In this document: piece after piece, positions 56,269 to 64,000 of the stretch
How the letters are laid out: each line of letters opens with the position of its first letter
Position numbering within the stretch: position 1 is the stretch's first letter
Source of the DNA: an uncultured Acidobacteriia bacterium
GTDB taxonomy: Bacteria > Acidobacteriota > Terriglobia > Bryobacterales > Bryobacteraceae
Reading direction: 5' to 3'
Length of the DNA stretch: 64,000 bases
Assembly: GCA_903881085.1 (NCBI GenBank)
Contig: CAIRSA010000473.1
Span: forward strand, 57,607-121,606
Program-made: the position numbers and the translations under genes
The notes under the pieces: model-generated
What the model saw: the letters and a program-made list of their open reading frames with translations, nothing else
What the model was told of the DNA's origin: nothing
Database searches by the model: none

Positions 56269-59200
56269 ATGAAGACTTTGACAGTGTGGGCAGTGTGTTT
56301 GTGCGCCATCGGCGCGGGCGCATACGCACAGGCCACGTCTGGCCAGATTACCGGCACGATTACCGACGCGAGCGCGGCCGCCATCCCCGGCGCCAGCGTG
56401 TCCATTTCGAATGAGGGCACGGGCCTTAAGCGGCAGGCTGAGTCGAATGAACGGGGCGCGTTTGCGTTCCCGCTGCTGCCGCCCGGCAGCTATCGCATTT
56501 CGGTGGTGAAATCCGGGTTCCGGCCGATGACACGCACCGGCCTGGATCTAGCCGTGGACCAAACGGCCCGTCTCGATTTCAAGCTCGAGGTGGGCGCCGT
56601 CGCCGAAGCCGTCGAGGTCAACGCCAGCGGCGCAGCGATTGAGCAGGACACATCCGCTCTCGGCCAGTTGATCGACAGCGCGAAAGTTTCGAACATCCCG
56701 CTGAACGGCCGCAGTCCGTTCCGGTTGGTGCAGTTGACGACCAACGTGCTCACCGCGCCCTCGGCCAACGGCCAGTTCGCCGACGTACCGGTTAACACAA
56801 CAGACGATTCGATGATCTCAATCAATGGCGGGCGCGCGCGTACGAATGAAGTCATGATTGACGGTATCCCCAGCACCACCGGCTTCGTCAACCAGATGAC
56901 CACCATCCCTAACGTCGACAGCACACTGGAGTTCAAAGTCCAGAGCAGCAACCTCTCGGCCGAATGGGGGCGCTTTGGCGGCGGGGTAATCAACGTCTCC
57001 ACCAAAAGCGGCACCAATCAAATCCACGGCTCGCTCTACGAGTACCTGCGCAACAGCGCGTTCGACGCGAACGAGTTCTTCAACCGCCGCACCGGCAACT
57101 CAACCCCGCCATTCCGCATGAATCAATTCGGCTATTCCGTGGGCGGCCCGGTGCTGTTGCCCAAAGTCTATAACGGCAAGAACCGCACCTTCTTCTTTAC
57201 CGACTACCAGGGCACACGCTGGCGGCGCGGAGACGTCTTCCTCGGAACGCTCCCAACGGCGCTTCAACGCAGCGGCGATTTCACTCAAACACTCACCAAT
57301 AAGGGACAGCAGATCATCGTGTACGATCCGGTCAGCACACGCACCGATCCCGCAAATGCCGCGAAGTACCTGCGCACGGCGTTTCCCGGAAACGTGCTTC
57401 CCGCCTCGCGTATCGACGCCGTCGGAGCGAAGATGGCTGCGCTCTATCCTCAACCCAATACCACCGGCGATCCGTTCACCCAAGCTAACAACTACATCAG
57501 CAATGCGCCGCGCGGTATTGACCAGGCCAATGCGGGAACCCGCCTCGACCACAGTTTCTCCGACACCTGGCGCACCTTTGGGCGGTTCTCTTTCAACCGC
57601 TCCACTCTCGCACAACCGGACACTTTTGGCAACGCCGCCACATCGGGTGTGGGCGCCAACGGGCGTCTCTATCTGAATAACTACACAGCCGGGGTCGATA
57701 ACACAATCACGCTGAGTCCCACCACCGTGCTCAATATCCGCTACGGTTACGCCCGCTTCTTCTGGGCCCGCAACACGCGCAGCTACGGTTTCGATCAGCG
57801 CCAGCTTGGCCTACCCGATTCCTATGTCTCTCAGTTATCCACGCCGCTCTATCCCAATGTGTCGGTGGAAGGCTATTCCGCGCAAGGCGGGGGAAGCGTA
57901 TTGCGGACCGGCCTCGATACGCACAGCCTGCTCGGCTCACTTGCCCGGCTCTCAGGCAAACACAATTGGAAGACCGGCTTCGACATCCGCATGCACCGTT
58001 CCAACCTCTTCAATCTGACCAATGGTGGTGCGGCCTACACCTTCAATCGCGTCATGACCCGCGGCCCGGATCCGAACGTCGTGACCGACAACGGAGGCGT
58101 AGGGTTTGCCAGCATGCTGCTTGGCACGCCATCGAGCGGCAGCGTCAATATCGCCGCCGGCGCTACCATCCAAAACTTCTACTACGCCGGCTACCTGCAG
58201 GACGACATCCGGTTGACCTCCCGCCTCACTCTGAATATCGGCATACGTTACGAGACCGAAAGCCCGTACAGCGAGAAGCGGAACGAGTTGAACTTTTTCG
58301 ACTTCGGTGTGCCAAGCCCGGTGCGCAACTCCAGCTACCCCAATTTGAGCGGAGCGTTGACGTTCGCCGGTGCCGGCAACCGGACGGTGTACAATTGGGA
58401 CCGCAACAATATCGCCCCACGCGCAGGCTTCGCCTATTCCGTCAACACGAAAACCGTGATCCGCGGCGGCGGCGGACTCTTCTATGCGCCACTTGGAGTC
58501 TCCGATGCGGGAGAAGGCTACGTTCCATCGGCCGGATTCACTGCGAGTACGCCGATGACCGCATCGCTCGACGGGCTCACTCCCTACCGCATTCTGAAAA
58601 ACCCTTACCCCGATGCTTTGCTTCAACCTACACGCGAGCAGCTGGGCGCCAGTACCTATCTCGGACAGGGAATCAGCGTGTGGGATCAACAGGCGATCAC
58701 GCCATACACGGTGCAGTGGAACCTCGATGTGCAGCGGGCCTTCGGCAGGTCGTTTTTCGCCGACGCCGCCTACTCAGGCAGCCGCGGCGTGCACATCAAC
58801 CAGGTGCGTGAGTTCAACGCGCTCGATCCGCAGTACCTGTCCTTAGGCACTGGCTTGCAGGCTCTGGTGAACAATCCTTTCTACCCGAACATCGGCGCCG
58901 GCGCACTGGCGCAGAAGACGGTTGCACGCAGACAGTTGCTGCTGCCTTATCCGCAGTACACGAGCGTACAGTTGATCAATAACTCCACCGGAAATTCCAT
59001 TTATCACTCCGTAGCTCTGAAGTTGGAAAAGCGCACGACGAAAGGCGTCTCGTTCCTTGTCTCCTACACCGGAGCGAAGCTGATCTCAGACGCGCGTAAC
59101 TCGCTTGGCGCCAACGGCAACAGCCTCAACGCCGGCCTCAACACCGGCGTCCAGAATTGGTATGACCTCCGCTCGGAACGTTCTCTGTCTGAAATCGACG

Positions 59201-59745
59201 CCGCCCGAAATCTCACCGCGAGCTTTGTAGCCGAACTGCCGTTCGGCCCCGGCCGGCCGCTGCTTTCGGGCATCAAAGGACCGGCTGCGATGATTATCGG
59301 AGGCTGGCAGTTGAGCGGTGTCTTCTCCGCCCACAGTGGTTTTCCACTCGTGCTTTCCGCTTCAATCCCCAACGGCGGCAACCGGCCGAATTCGACCGGC
59401 AGGAGCGCCAACCTCGGCACGGGCCGTTCTCGCAGCGACCAGGTCACGCGCTGGTTTGACACTACAGCTTTTACACAACCTCTCGCCTTCACCTTTGGAA
59501 ATGTGTCACGCACGCTGCCCGATGTCCGCGGGCCCGGCTTCCAAAATGTGGACCTCTCTTTAATGAAGAACGCAAAGCTGCGGGAGGGGATCAAATTGCA
59601 GTTCCGCGCCGAGTATTTCAATGTGCTCAACCATGCGAATTTCTGGCAGCCCAACACCAACTTTGGCAGCCAGCAGTTCGGCCAGTTGAACTCCACTACC
59701 GGTCTTCCGCGCGTGGGCCAACTGGCGTTGAAGCTCCTTTTCTAG
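56269..59745 (+). CDS. Oar-type TonB-dependent receptor (intact)
   Basis: A 1,158-residue outer-membrane receptor and close paralogue of the one at 43128. It has a signal peptide ending AYAQA, regulatory domain GTITDASAAAIPGASV (about 25-105), plug SAEWGRFGGGVINVSTKSG, and a barrel ending LALKLLF. It lies in the sigma-factor-led gene run and is followed after 12 bases by a sulfatase. The N-terminal regulatory domain would face the periplasm and could contact TonB or signalling partners. The ECF pair upstream is not of the FecR type, so a direct receptor-sigma signalling chain is not shown by sequence. Confidence 0.92.
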   Translation: MKTLTVWAVCLCAIGAGAYAQATSGQITGTITDASAAAIPGASVSISNEGTGLKRQAESNERGAFAFPLLPPGSYRISVVKSGFRPMTRTGLDLAVDQTARLDFKLEVGAVAEAVEVNASGAAIEQDTSALGQLIDSAKVSNIPLNGRSPFRLVQLTTNVLTAPSANGQFADVPVNTTDDSMISINGGRARTNEVMIDGIPSTTGFVNQMTTIPNVDSTLEFKVQSSNLSAEWGRFGGGVINVSTKSGTNQIHGSLYEYLRNSAFDANEFFNRRTGNSTPPFRMNQFGYSVGGPVLLPKVYNGKNRTFFFTDYQGTRWRRGDVFLGTLPTALQRSGDFTQTLTNKGQQIIVYDPVSTRTDPANAAKYLRTAFPGNVLPASRIDAVGAKMAALYPQPNTTGDPFTQANNYISNAPRGIDQANAGTRLDHSFSDTWRTFGRFSFNRSTLAQPDTFGNAATSGVGANGRLYLNNYTAGVDNTITLSPTTVLNIRYGYARFFWARNTRSYGFDQRQLGLPDSYVSQLSTPLYPNVSVEGYSAQGGGSVLRTGLDTHSLLGSLARLSGKHNWKTGFDIRMHRSNLFNLTNGGAAYTFNRVMTRGPDPNVVTDNGGVGFASMLLGTPSSGSVNIAAGATIQNFYYAGYLQDDIRLTSRLTLNIGIRYETESPYSEKRNELNFFDFGVPSPVRNSSYPNLSGALTFAGAGNRTVYNWDRNNIAPRAGFAYSVNTKTVIRGGGGLFYAPLGVSDAGEGYVPSAGFTASTPMTASLDGLTPYRILKNPYPDALLQPTREQLGASTYLGQGISVWDQQAITPYTVQWNLDVQRAFGRSFFADAAYSGSRGVHINQVREFNALDPQYLSLGTGLQALVNNPFYPNIGAGALAQKTVARRQLLLPYPQYTSVQLINNSTGNSIYHSVALKLEKRTTKGVSFLVSYTGAKLISDARNSLGANGNSLNAGLNTGVQNWYDLRSERSLSEIDAARNLTASFVAELPFGPGRPLLSGIKGPAAMIIGGWQLSGVFSAHSGFPLVLSASIPNGGNRPNSTGRSANLGTGRSRSDQVTRWFDTTAFTQPLAFTFGNVSRTLPDVRGPGFQNVDLSLMKNAKLREGIKLQFRAEYFNVLNHANFWQPNTNFGSQQFGQLNSTTGLPRVGQLALKLLF

Positions 59746-59757
59746 AAATCGAATGTC

Positions 59758-61392
59758 ATGACAACCAGACGAGACTTTCTATCTTCGATCACCGCGGCTG
59801 CCTTGGCCCAGCCGGCGCACGGCGCGACAGCCAGACGTCCCAACATCGTGCTGATTCTCGCCGATGATATGGGGTTTTCCGATCTCGGCTGCTACGGCGG
59901 AGAGATTCGCACCCCGAATATCGACAGTCTTGCGGCGAATGGAGTCCGATTCACTCAGTTCTACAACACGGCACGCTGCTGCCCCACGCGCGCCAGCCTG
60001 CTCACCGGGCTCTATCCGCACCAGGCCGGCATAGGACACATGGTCGATAATCCCAAACCCTTCCCCGGCTATCGCGGCGACCTGAGCCGTAGCGCCGTGA
60101 CTATCGCCGAGGTGCTCAAACCCGCCGGCTACCAGACTTTGATGTCAGGCAAATGGCATGTGACGCCGGTGACAGATTCGAAGCACAACTGGCCCCGGCA
60201 GCGCGGCTTCGACCGCTACTATGGGATCATTCACGGCGCGGCGGATTATTTCAATCCAGTCACACTCACGCGCGACAACGAAAAAGCCGCGCTCGATAAA
60301 CCCGATTACTACTTCACAGACGCCATAGCAGACAACGCCGTCACCTTTATCACCGATGCAGCCGCAAAGCCTGCCCCGTATTTTCTGTACGCCGCGTTCA
60401 CTGCTCCGCACTGGCCCCTCCACGCCCCTGAAGCGGACATTGCACGCTACCGTGGCCGCTACAAGGAGGGATGGGATGTGCTGCGCGAAGAGCGCCACAA
60501 GCGGCAGATCGCCATGGGAATTGTGAAGGGCAACTGGCCGATGACATTGCGCGATCCGGACGTGCCGGCCTGGAATGACGCGCCAGACAAAGAATGGCAA
60601 CAGCGGCGCATGGAGGTCTACGCCGCGCAGGTGGACCGGCTCGACCAAGGTGTGGGCCGCATCCTCGAAGCCATTCGCCGCAGCGGACAGGAAGAGAACA
60701 CGCTGGTGGTTTTCCTGGCTGATAACGGGGGGTGCGCGGAAGAGATCGAACAGAAGTGGCGCGGCCGGCATATTCCCGCGGTGACACTGGCGGGCCTTCC
60801 CGTGAAGATCGGTAACAACCCGCAGGTAATGCCCGGCTCAGAGGAGACCTACCAGAGTTACGGAGTCCCATGGGCCAACGTCTCGAACACTCCGTTCCGG
60901 CTTTACAAGCATTGGGTGCATGAAGGCGGCATCGCTACACCAATGATTGCACGCTGGCCTGCGGTGATCCGCAAGAAGAATTCCCTCACACACGAACCCG
61001 GACATCTTTTAGACATCATGGCGACCTGTGCGGACTTAGGCGGCGCGCACTATCCGGAAACATTCGCCGGCGAGCGCATCACGCCACTCGAAGGAAAGAG
61101 CCTGCGCCCAGTCTTCGAGACCGGCCGCCGCAAGGGGCACGAGGCGATCTATTGGGAGCATGAAGGCAACCGCGCGATTCGCCAGGGCCGCTGGAAGCTT
61201 GTTTCGCGCCACCCTGGCAAGTGGGAGCTTTACGATCTGGAGGCGGACCGCACCGAGATGCATGACCTCGCGGCGAGCTATCCGGATCGCGTTGCCCGCA
61301 TGTCATCCCTCTACGACAAATGGGCTGCCCGCGCCCAAGTCGAGCCATGGGACAAAGTGGTTGCGGCGCCGCGGCCTGACGCCAGGCCGTGA
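59758..61392 (+). CDS. Arylsulfatase (CCPTR type), end of the main locus
   Basis: A 544-residue arylsulfatase with start TTRRDFLSSITAAALA, metal strand LILADDMGFSDLGCYGGE and active-site motif CCPTR at 74-78. GKWHVT at 131-136 differs from the GKWHLG of its relatives at 38535 and 53434. The C-terminal block YWEHEGNRAIRQGRWKLVS and WELYDLEADRTEMHDL is shared with them. This is the last intact gene before the degenerate right border. Confidence 0.9.
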   Translation: MTTRRDFLSSITAAALAQPAHGATARRPNIVLILADDMGFSDLGCYGGEIRTPNIDSLAANGVRFTQFYNTARCCPTRASLLTGLYPHQAGIGHMVDNPKPFPGYRGDLSRSAVTIAEVLKPAGYQTLMSGKWHVTPVTDSKHNWPRQRGFDRYYGIIHGAADYFNPVTLTRDNEKAALDKPDYYFTDAIADNAVTFITDAAAKPAPYFLYAAFTAPHWPLHAPEADIARYRGRYKEGWDVLREERHKRQIAMGIVKGNWPMTLRDPDVPAWNDAPDKEWQQRRMEVYAAQVDRLDQGVGRILEAIRRSGQEENTLVVFLADNGGCAEEIEQKWRGRHIPAVTLAGLPVKIGNNPQVMPGSEETYQSYGVPWANVSNTPFRLYKHWVHEGGIATPMIARWPAVIRKKNSLTHEPGHLLDIMATCADLGGAHYPETFAGERITPLEGKSLRPVFETGRRKGHEAIYWEHEGNRAIRQGRWKLVSRHPGKWELYDLEADRTEMHDLAASYPDRVARMSSLYDKWAARAQVEPWDKVVAAPRPDARP

Positions 61393-61405
61393 CTCAGAAC
61401 AACAG

Positions 61406-61665
61406 TTAGAAAGCGAACTGCATCACGCTTTGCAACGTGGTGACCTGGCCGGAAGCGAGTTGGCCGAACTCCGCGTCGCCGAGACCGGTGATCAGCGTTC
61501 AGAAGTGGGGAACGTTGAGCAGGTTGGACGATTCGCCGCGGATCTGGAGTTCCCACGTATCATGGCTCCGGATGTTGCGCACCAGCGAGAGCGCGAGGTT
61601 GGTCACTGAAGGTCCGCCTGCGTTGGGCAGTACGTTCGCCACATTGCCGAATGGGCACGAGCGCC
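61406..61665 (-). pseudogene. Remnant of an Oar-type receptor C-terminus
   Basis: Read on the minus strand, the sequence gives FGNVANVLPNAGGPSVTNLA, then LSLVRNIRSHDTWELQIRGE, SSNLLNVPHF, a TGA, then TLITGLGDAEFGQLASGQ and a final MQFAF-stop. These are the last strands of an Oar-type barrel, including the terminal Phe, with an internal stop and no upstream part. It lies opposite in direction to the adjacent sulfatase. The decayed transposase begins within 50 bases, so insertion or deletion probably removed the rest. Confidence 0.75.
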
Positions 61666-61712
61666 TGTCTTCCGTAAGAACTCCGTACGCGTGTGGGTGG
61701 CGAATTCATGAA

Positions 61713-62765
61713 TCATGCGGCGATTGGAGTCTGATACAACCCTCGACAATGTTTTCGCCACCAGTAAGCTTCGAAATCGATGGGCGAAGTCGGCCCGTCA
61801 ACGCCCGGTTCTGGTAGGCGTCCCACCAACCCGGCATACGTTCGATGGCCGTTGTCGTAATCTCGAAATTCGAGTAGTTTTGTCTCCAGATCCGCAGTGG
61901 TCCAGAATAGTGTCTGGTCGAGGCACTCACGTTGAAGCGTCCCAATCAGTCGCTCCACGAACGGATGCGGCAGTGGCACGTATGGGACAGTCTTGATCTC
62001 CGTCACGTCGAATACTCGAAGATTGGATTCCCATTGGTGGAACCGCTACAGTGGATCATGATCCGAGCTGAGGTATTTGGGCAGACTTTGTCCGCGAATC
62101 GCGCGATGGAACATACAACATAGTGCCACTCCGTCGATGGCACCGCTGCGGACGCCAAAACCGATGATGCGACGCGTGAATTGGTCCATCACAACGAGAA
62201 CCCAATGGGTCCTCAAGGTGGCGGATTCGCATCGGACCAAATCGCAACTCCACAGACTGTCCTTCATGTGGGGAGAGAAACGTCAGCTAGGATGGACCGG
62301 CTGAATCTGGTTCCGGCCGGTAGAGAGCGCTCTGGATCTGGCGTACCACATCCTTAATCGATCTCGACGCCGAAAGCCAACGCGATCTGTTGGGCAATGC
62401 GAGGACAGCCCCAGTTGGGATTACGCTGCTTCATGGCCACGACGGCGTCGATGAGTGCTCGGTTCGGACCCTTCGGGCCGGGTCGACGCCAGCGCTGGGA
62501 CGAAAACAGCAGGCTGTGCAGATGGAGCAAAGTGGCGGGCTTCAGAACGATGGCGGAACGGAGGATGCGCCGGGCGCATGAGAAGGGTGAGCAACCCGGC
62601 GACGAGGCGATCCGGGGCGCGCAGGGTGGGGCGCACGTGATTGCGGACCAGTTATGGATGCCGGATCATCGCGTATTCGGCTACCACTGAACGGGGTCTC
62701 CCCGGCCCCACCAGTCTGACCACGGTGACGATCACATGAACGAACAGAATGAGGAAGTCTTGCAT
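61713..62765 (-). pseudogene. Degenerate integrase-core (rve) transposase
   Basis: Pieces in several frames on the minus strand line up to a full-length transposase of the integrase-core type. N-terminal MQDFLILFVHVIVTVVRLVG is followed by RPGPKGPNRALIDAVVAMKQ and RNPNWGCPRIAQQIALAFGV. Next come catalytic Asp in SLWSCDLVRCES, Asp in YLSSDHDPL, and Glu in HPFVERLIGTLQREC. It is broken by a one-base insertion after GVEID, by TAG in PS-stop-LTFL (Trp expected) and by TAG in DPL-stop-RFHQW (Tyr expected). A second frame change exists in the N-terminal third. No terminal inverted repeats were evident to me. Confidence 0.75.
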
Positions 62766-63219
62766 CCTGGCAATAGTAGCAATCCCTCACAGACCACCGT
62801 ATTCAGGCCAATTTGGTAACTCGCCATAGACAGGGAAAATTTGAGCAATTTTGGGTAATGCCCCGCGGCAACGGTGGCAAAGATGGCAATGTCAACATTG
62901 TGAATTCTGCAAGTTGCAGATTTCAATAGGCCGGAGAGCGTTCGAATCCCGCCCTCTCCGCCATTGTAACGTCTTTGTTTCCCATTAGTTAATGACCTCC
63001 TTGTTTTCGTGTACCCTCTGGTGTACCCTTCGTCTGAGCGAGAACCAGCGGATCGCGGTCCCAACTCCTTTTCACATCGGCCTCCAATTGCTCTTGCCGC
63101 GCCCTCACCCAAGTCATTCGCGGATCATGAAAGCTGGTCGAGCATCATGAGGCATGTTTACTCAGTAAACTTGCACCCGTAGATGGATTTTGAGTTCGAA
63201 ACGCTGTCGTGAACCTGCA
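62766..63219. other. Junk-like border segment
   Basis: Apart from the tRNA fragment, I find no gene. A minus-strand frame (about 62985-63120) encodes a short stretch, MTWVRARQEQLEADVKRS and onward, that ends after about 43 residues; I cannot identify it, although a recombinase end next to a tRNA 3' end would fit the position. Confidence 0.4.
62936..62963 (+). tRNA. tRNA-Ser 3'-end fragment (possible attachment-site remnant)
   Basis: TTCGAAT (62941-62947) followed by CCCGC, CCTCTCC and GCCA reads as a T loop, T-stem side, acceptor strand and 3' end of a tRNA-Ser. The T-stem 5' side is mispaired and no 5' half with GGAGAGG lies within 100 bases upstream. It is therefore a fragment, as left by integration of an element into a tRNA 3' end. 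Confidence 0.5.
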
Positions 63220-63813
63220 TCAAGGGTCCAAGATGAAACCATGGTTGGTGTAGTTTCGGGTTGCGGTGGGGTAGCCATGTCGGATACTGAGCTCATCGGA
63301 AGCCGCCCACACGGAACCGATCAGCGGGTGCGGTACAAGGCCGATAGGAGTTGTGATTTCGTAGGCGTCGACCTGTGCAACGTTTTGAGCCAGCGCCCGG
63401 TAGCTCTTTTGAATTTTGGGAATGTTCCAGTTGGCTAAGAGATGAGCGGCAGCCTGCGACGTTTTAGCGAAGAGCACAATGCCGGTTGTGGCTCGGCCCA
63501 ACCGGTGGACAGGGCTTGCGTTGGGGGTTTGCTTTTGCACCAGGCGCAGCAGGGTGTTTTCCATGAAGCCTCCGCCGGGCAGGGTGGGCAGTCCGCCCGG
63601 TTTGTTGACGGCCAACAGATGGGGGTCTTCAAACAGGACCACGAAGTGCTGCGGGGCGCCTGGTTCGATCCAGGGTGGGCAGTTCCACACCAGGGTTTGG
63701 CCTAAACTGACCGCTTTGCGTCCCGTGGGGGTGACGCGGTTACGCGTGACTTCGCCGTTGTCCAGTTCTTGTTGCCAGGCTTGTAGAGTTGAGTGAGGGG
63801 AAAGGCTTGCCAA
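63220..63813 (-). pseudogene. RluA-family pseudouridine synthase, truncated
   Basis: A 197-codon frame with FEDPHLLAVNKPGGLPTLPG and PVHRLGRATTGIVLFAKT, the two hallmark blocks of RluA-type pseudouridine synthases. The family's catalytic Asp in HRLD is Gly here (residues 103-106), a variant I recall from cyanobacterial and plant relatives. The C-terminal third with the RPHQIR segment is absent: the frame ends in unrelated residues. Usual length is about 280-330 residues. It may be a decayed gene cut by the border event; whether the active site could work without the Asp is unknown. Confidence 0.65.
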
Positions 63814-63916
63814 GTGCGAGAGCAGGGTCTGTCTATATTATTTGCCGCTGATGATTGTGTGTGAGCGTCCGGCAAGCATGCGTGACTGAATCCGGCCCTC
63901 CATAGTAAGTTTGGGA

Positions 63917-64000
63917 ATGCCCCAAAACAACACCCCAATCGCCGAAGAATTTCTCGATTTGCGGCAGCGTTTGGCGGAATGGAAAAGCACCCATCCGCGC
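63917..64000 (+). CDS. Start of a small ORF, possibly IS-associated (runs off the window)
   Basis: An ATG at 63917 opens 28 codons (IAEEFLDLRQRLAEWKSTHP) to the window edge. The ELRQRLAEWR-type start resembles short accessory proteins found with some insertion sequences, but the piece is too short to be sure. Confidence 0.35.
   Translation, partial: MPQNNTPIAEEFLDLRQRLAEWKSTHPR

Noticed and set aside
56269..59745. Classical FecA-FecI-FecR style signalling with the ECF pair
   Set aside because: The receptor has a carboxypeptidase-regulatory domain rather than a secretin-like N-terminal signalling domain, and the anti-sigma protein lacks FecR features.
62732..63112. A 126-codon minus-strand frame containing GGEGGIRTL
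   Set aside because: That peptide is the well-known artefact of translating the antisense strand of a tRNA 3' end; it instead points to the tRNA fragment.
1..64000. CRISPR arrays, riboswitches, rRNA or intact tRNA genes
   Set aside because: I saw no regularly spaced repeats, no conserved riboswitch core and no full tRNA cloverleaf on either strand.

Overview
This window looks like the chromosome of an acidobacterium of the Bryobacterales/Solibacter type, probably a metagenome-derived assembly. That placement is an inference from the gene content: very long Oar-type TonB-dependent receptors (N-terminal carboxypeptidase-regulatory domain, terminal Phe, no SusD partner), many Tat-exported type I sulfatases, a cytochrome-c/DUF1549/DUF1553 plus DUF1501 pair, and a degenerate transposase of a kind I recall from Solibacter relatives. 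No rRNA gene, intact tRNA gene or housekeeping operon is present to confirm it.

From about 0.35 to 61.4 kb the window is essentially one accessory locus for breaking down a sulfated, arabinose/xylose-type polysaccharide. I count 13 sulfatase genes (one interrupted), five Oar-type receptors (two interrupted) plus a sixth remnant. Glycosidase-type genes are GH43-, GH51- (two), GH39-, GH5- and GH71/99-like, plus one DUF4965 protein. Nearly all products carry Sec or Tat signals, so the work is periplasmic or at the surface. The sulfatases need Cys-to-formylglycine maturation, and no maturase gene is in the window.

Layout. (1) 353-18017, plus strand: broken receptor, sulfatase, GH43, receptor, PSD1 cytochrome/DUF1501 pair, two exported enolase-superfamily enzymes, and an internally duplicated 661-residue unknown. 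(2) 18027-24541: a minus-strand sulfatase coupled to an unknown protein, divergent from a sulfatase plus GH71/99-like pair, then a frameshifted beta-propeller/LuxR-type regulator. (3) 24554-38440: a minus-strand sulfatase, then GH51, sulfatase, GH39, GH51-like, frameshifted receptor and amber-interrupted sulfatase on the plus strand. (4) 38535-51417, minus strand: a seven-gene operon reading sulfatase, DUF4965, sulfatase, receptor, and three sulfatases. (5) 51569-61392, plus strand: ECF sigma factor, anti-sigma factor, sulfatase, GH5-like enzyme (internal amber), receptor, sulfatase. (6) 61.4-64 kb: a junk-like boundary with a receptor 3' remnant, a full-length but decayed transposase, a tRNA-Ser 3'-end fragment, a truncated RluA-like gene, and the first codons of a new ORF.

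Working model: receptors import or bind oligosaccharides, sulfatases strip sulfate, glycosidases release pentoses, and the enolase-superfamily proteins may process sugar acids. Two regulatory layers are visible. One is the ECF sigma/anti-sigma pair beside an 11-bp-arm inverted repeat. The other is a recurrent palindrome (TAGGACA-N2-TGTCCTA) found upstream of several genes in 23-34 kb and next to the LuxR-type gene. A separate bipartite 34-bp unit occurs three times. Four of the five receptors are directly followed by a sulfatase, which makes receptor plus sulfatase the repeating module of the locus.
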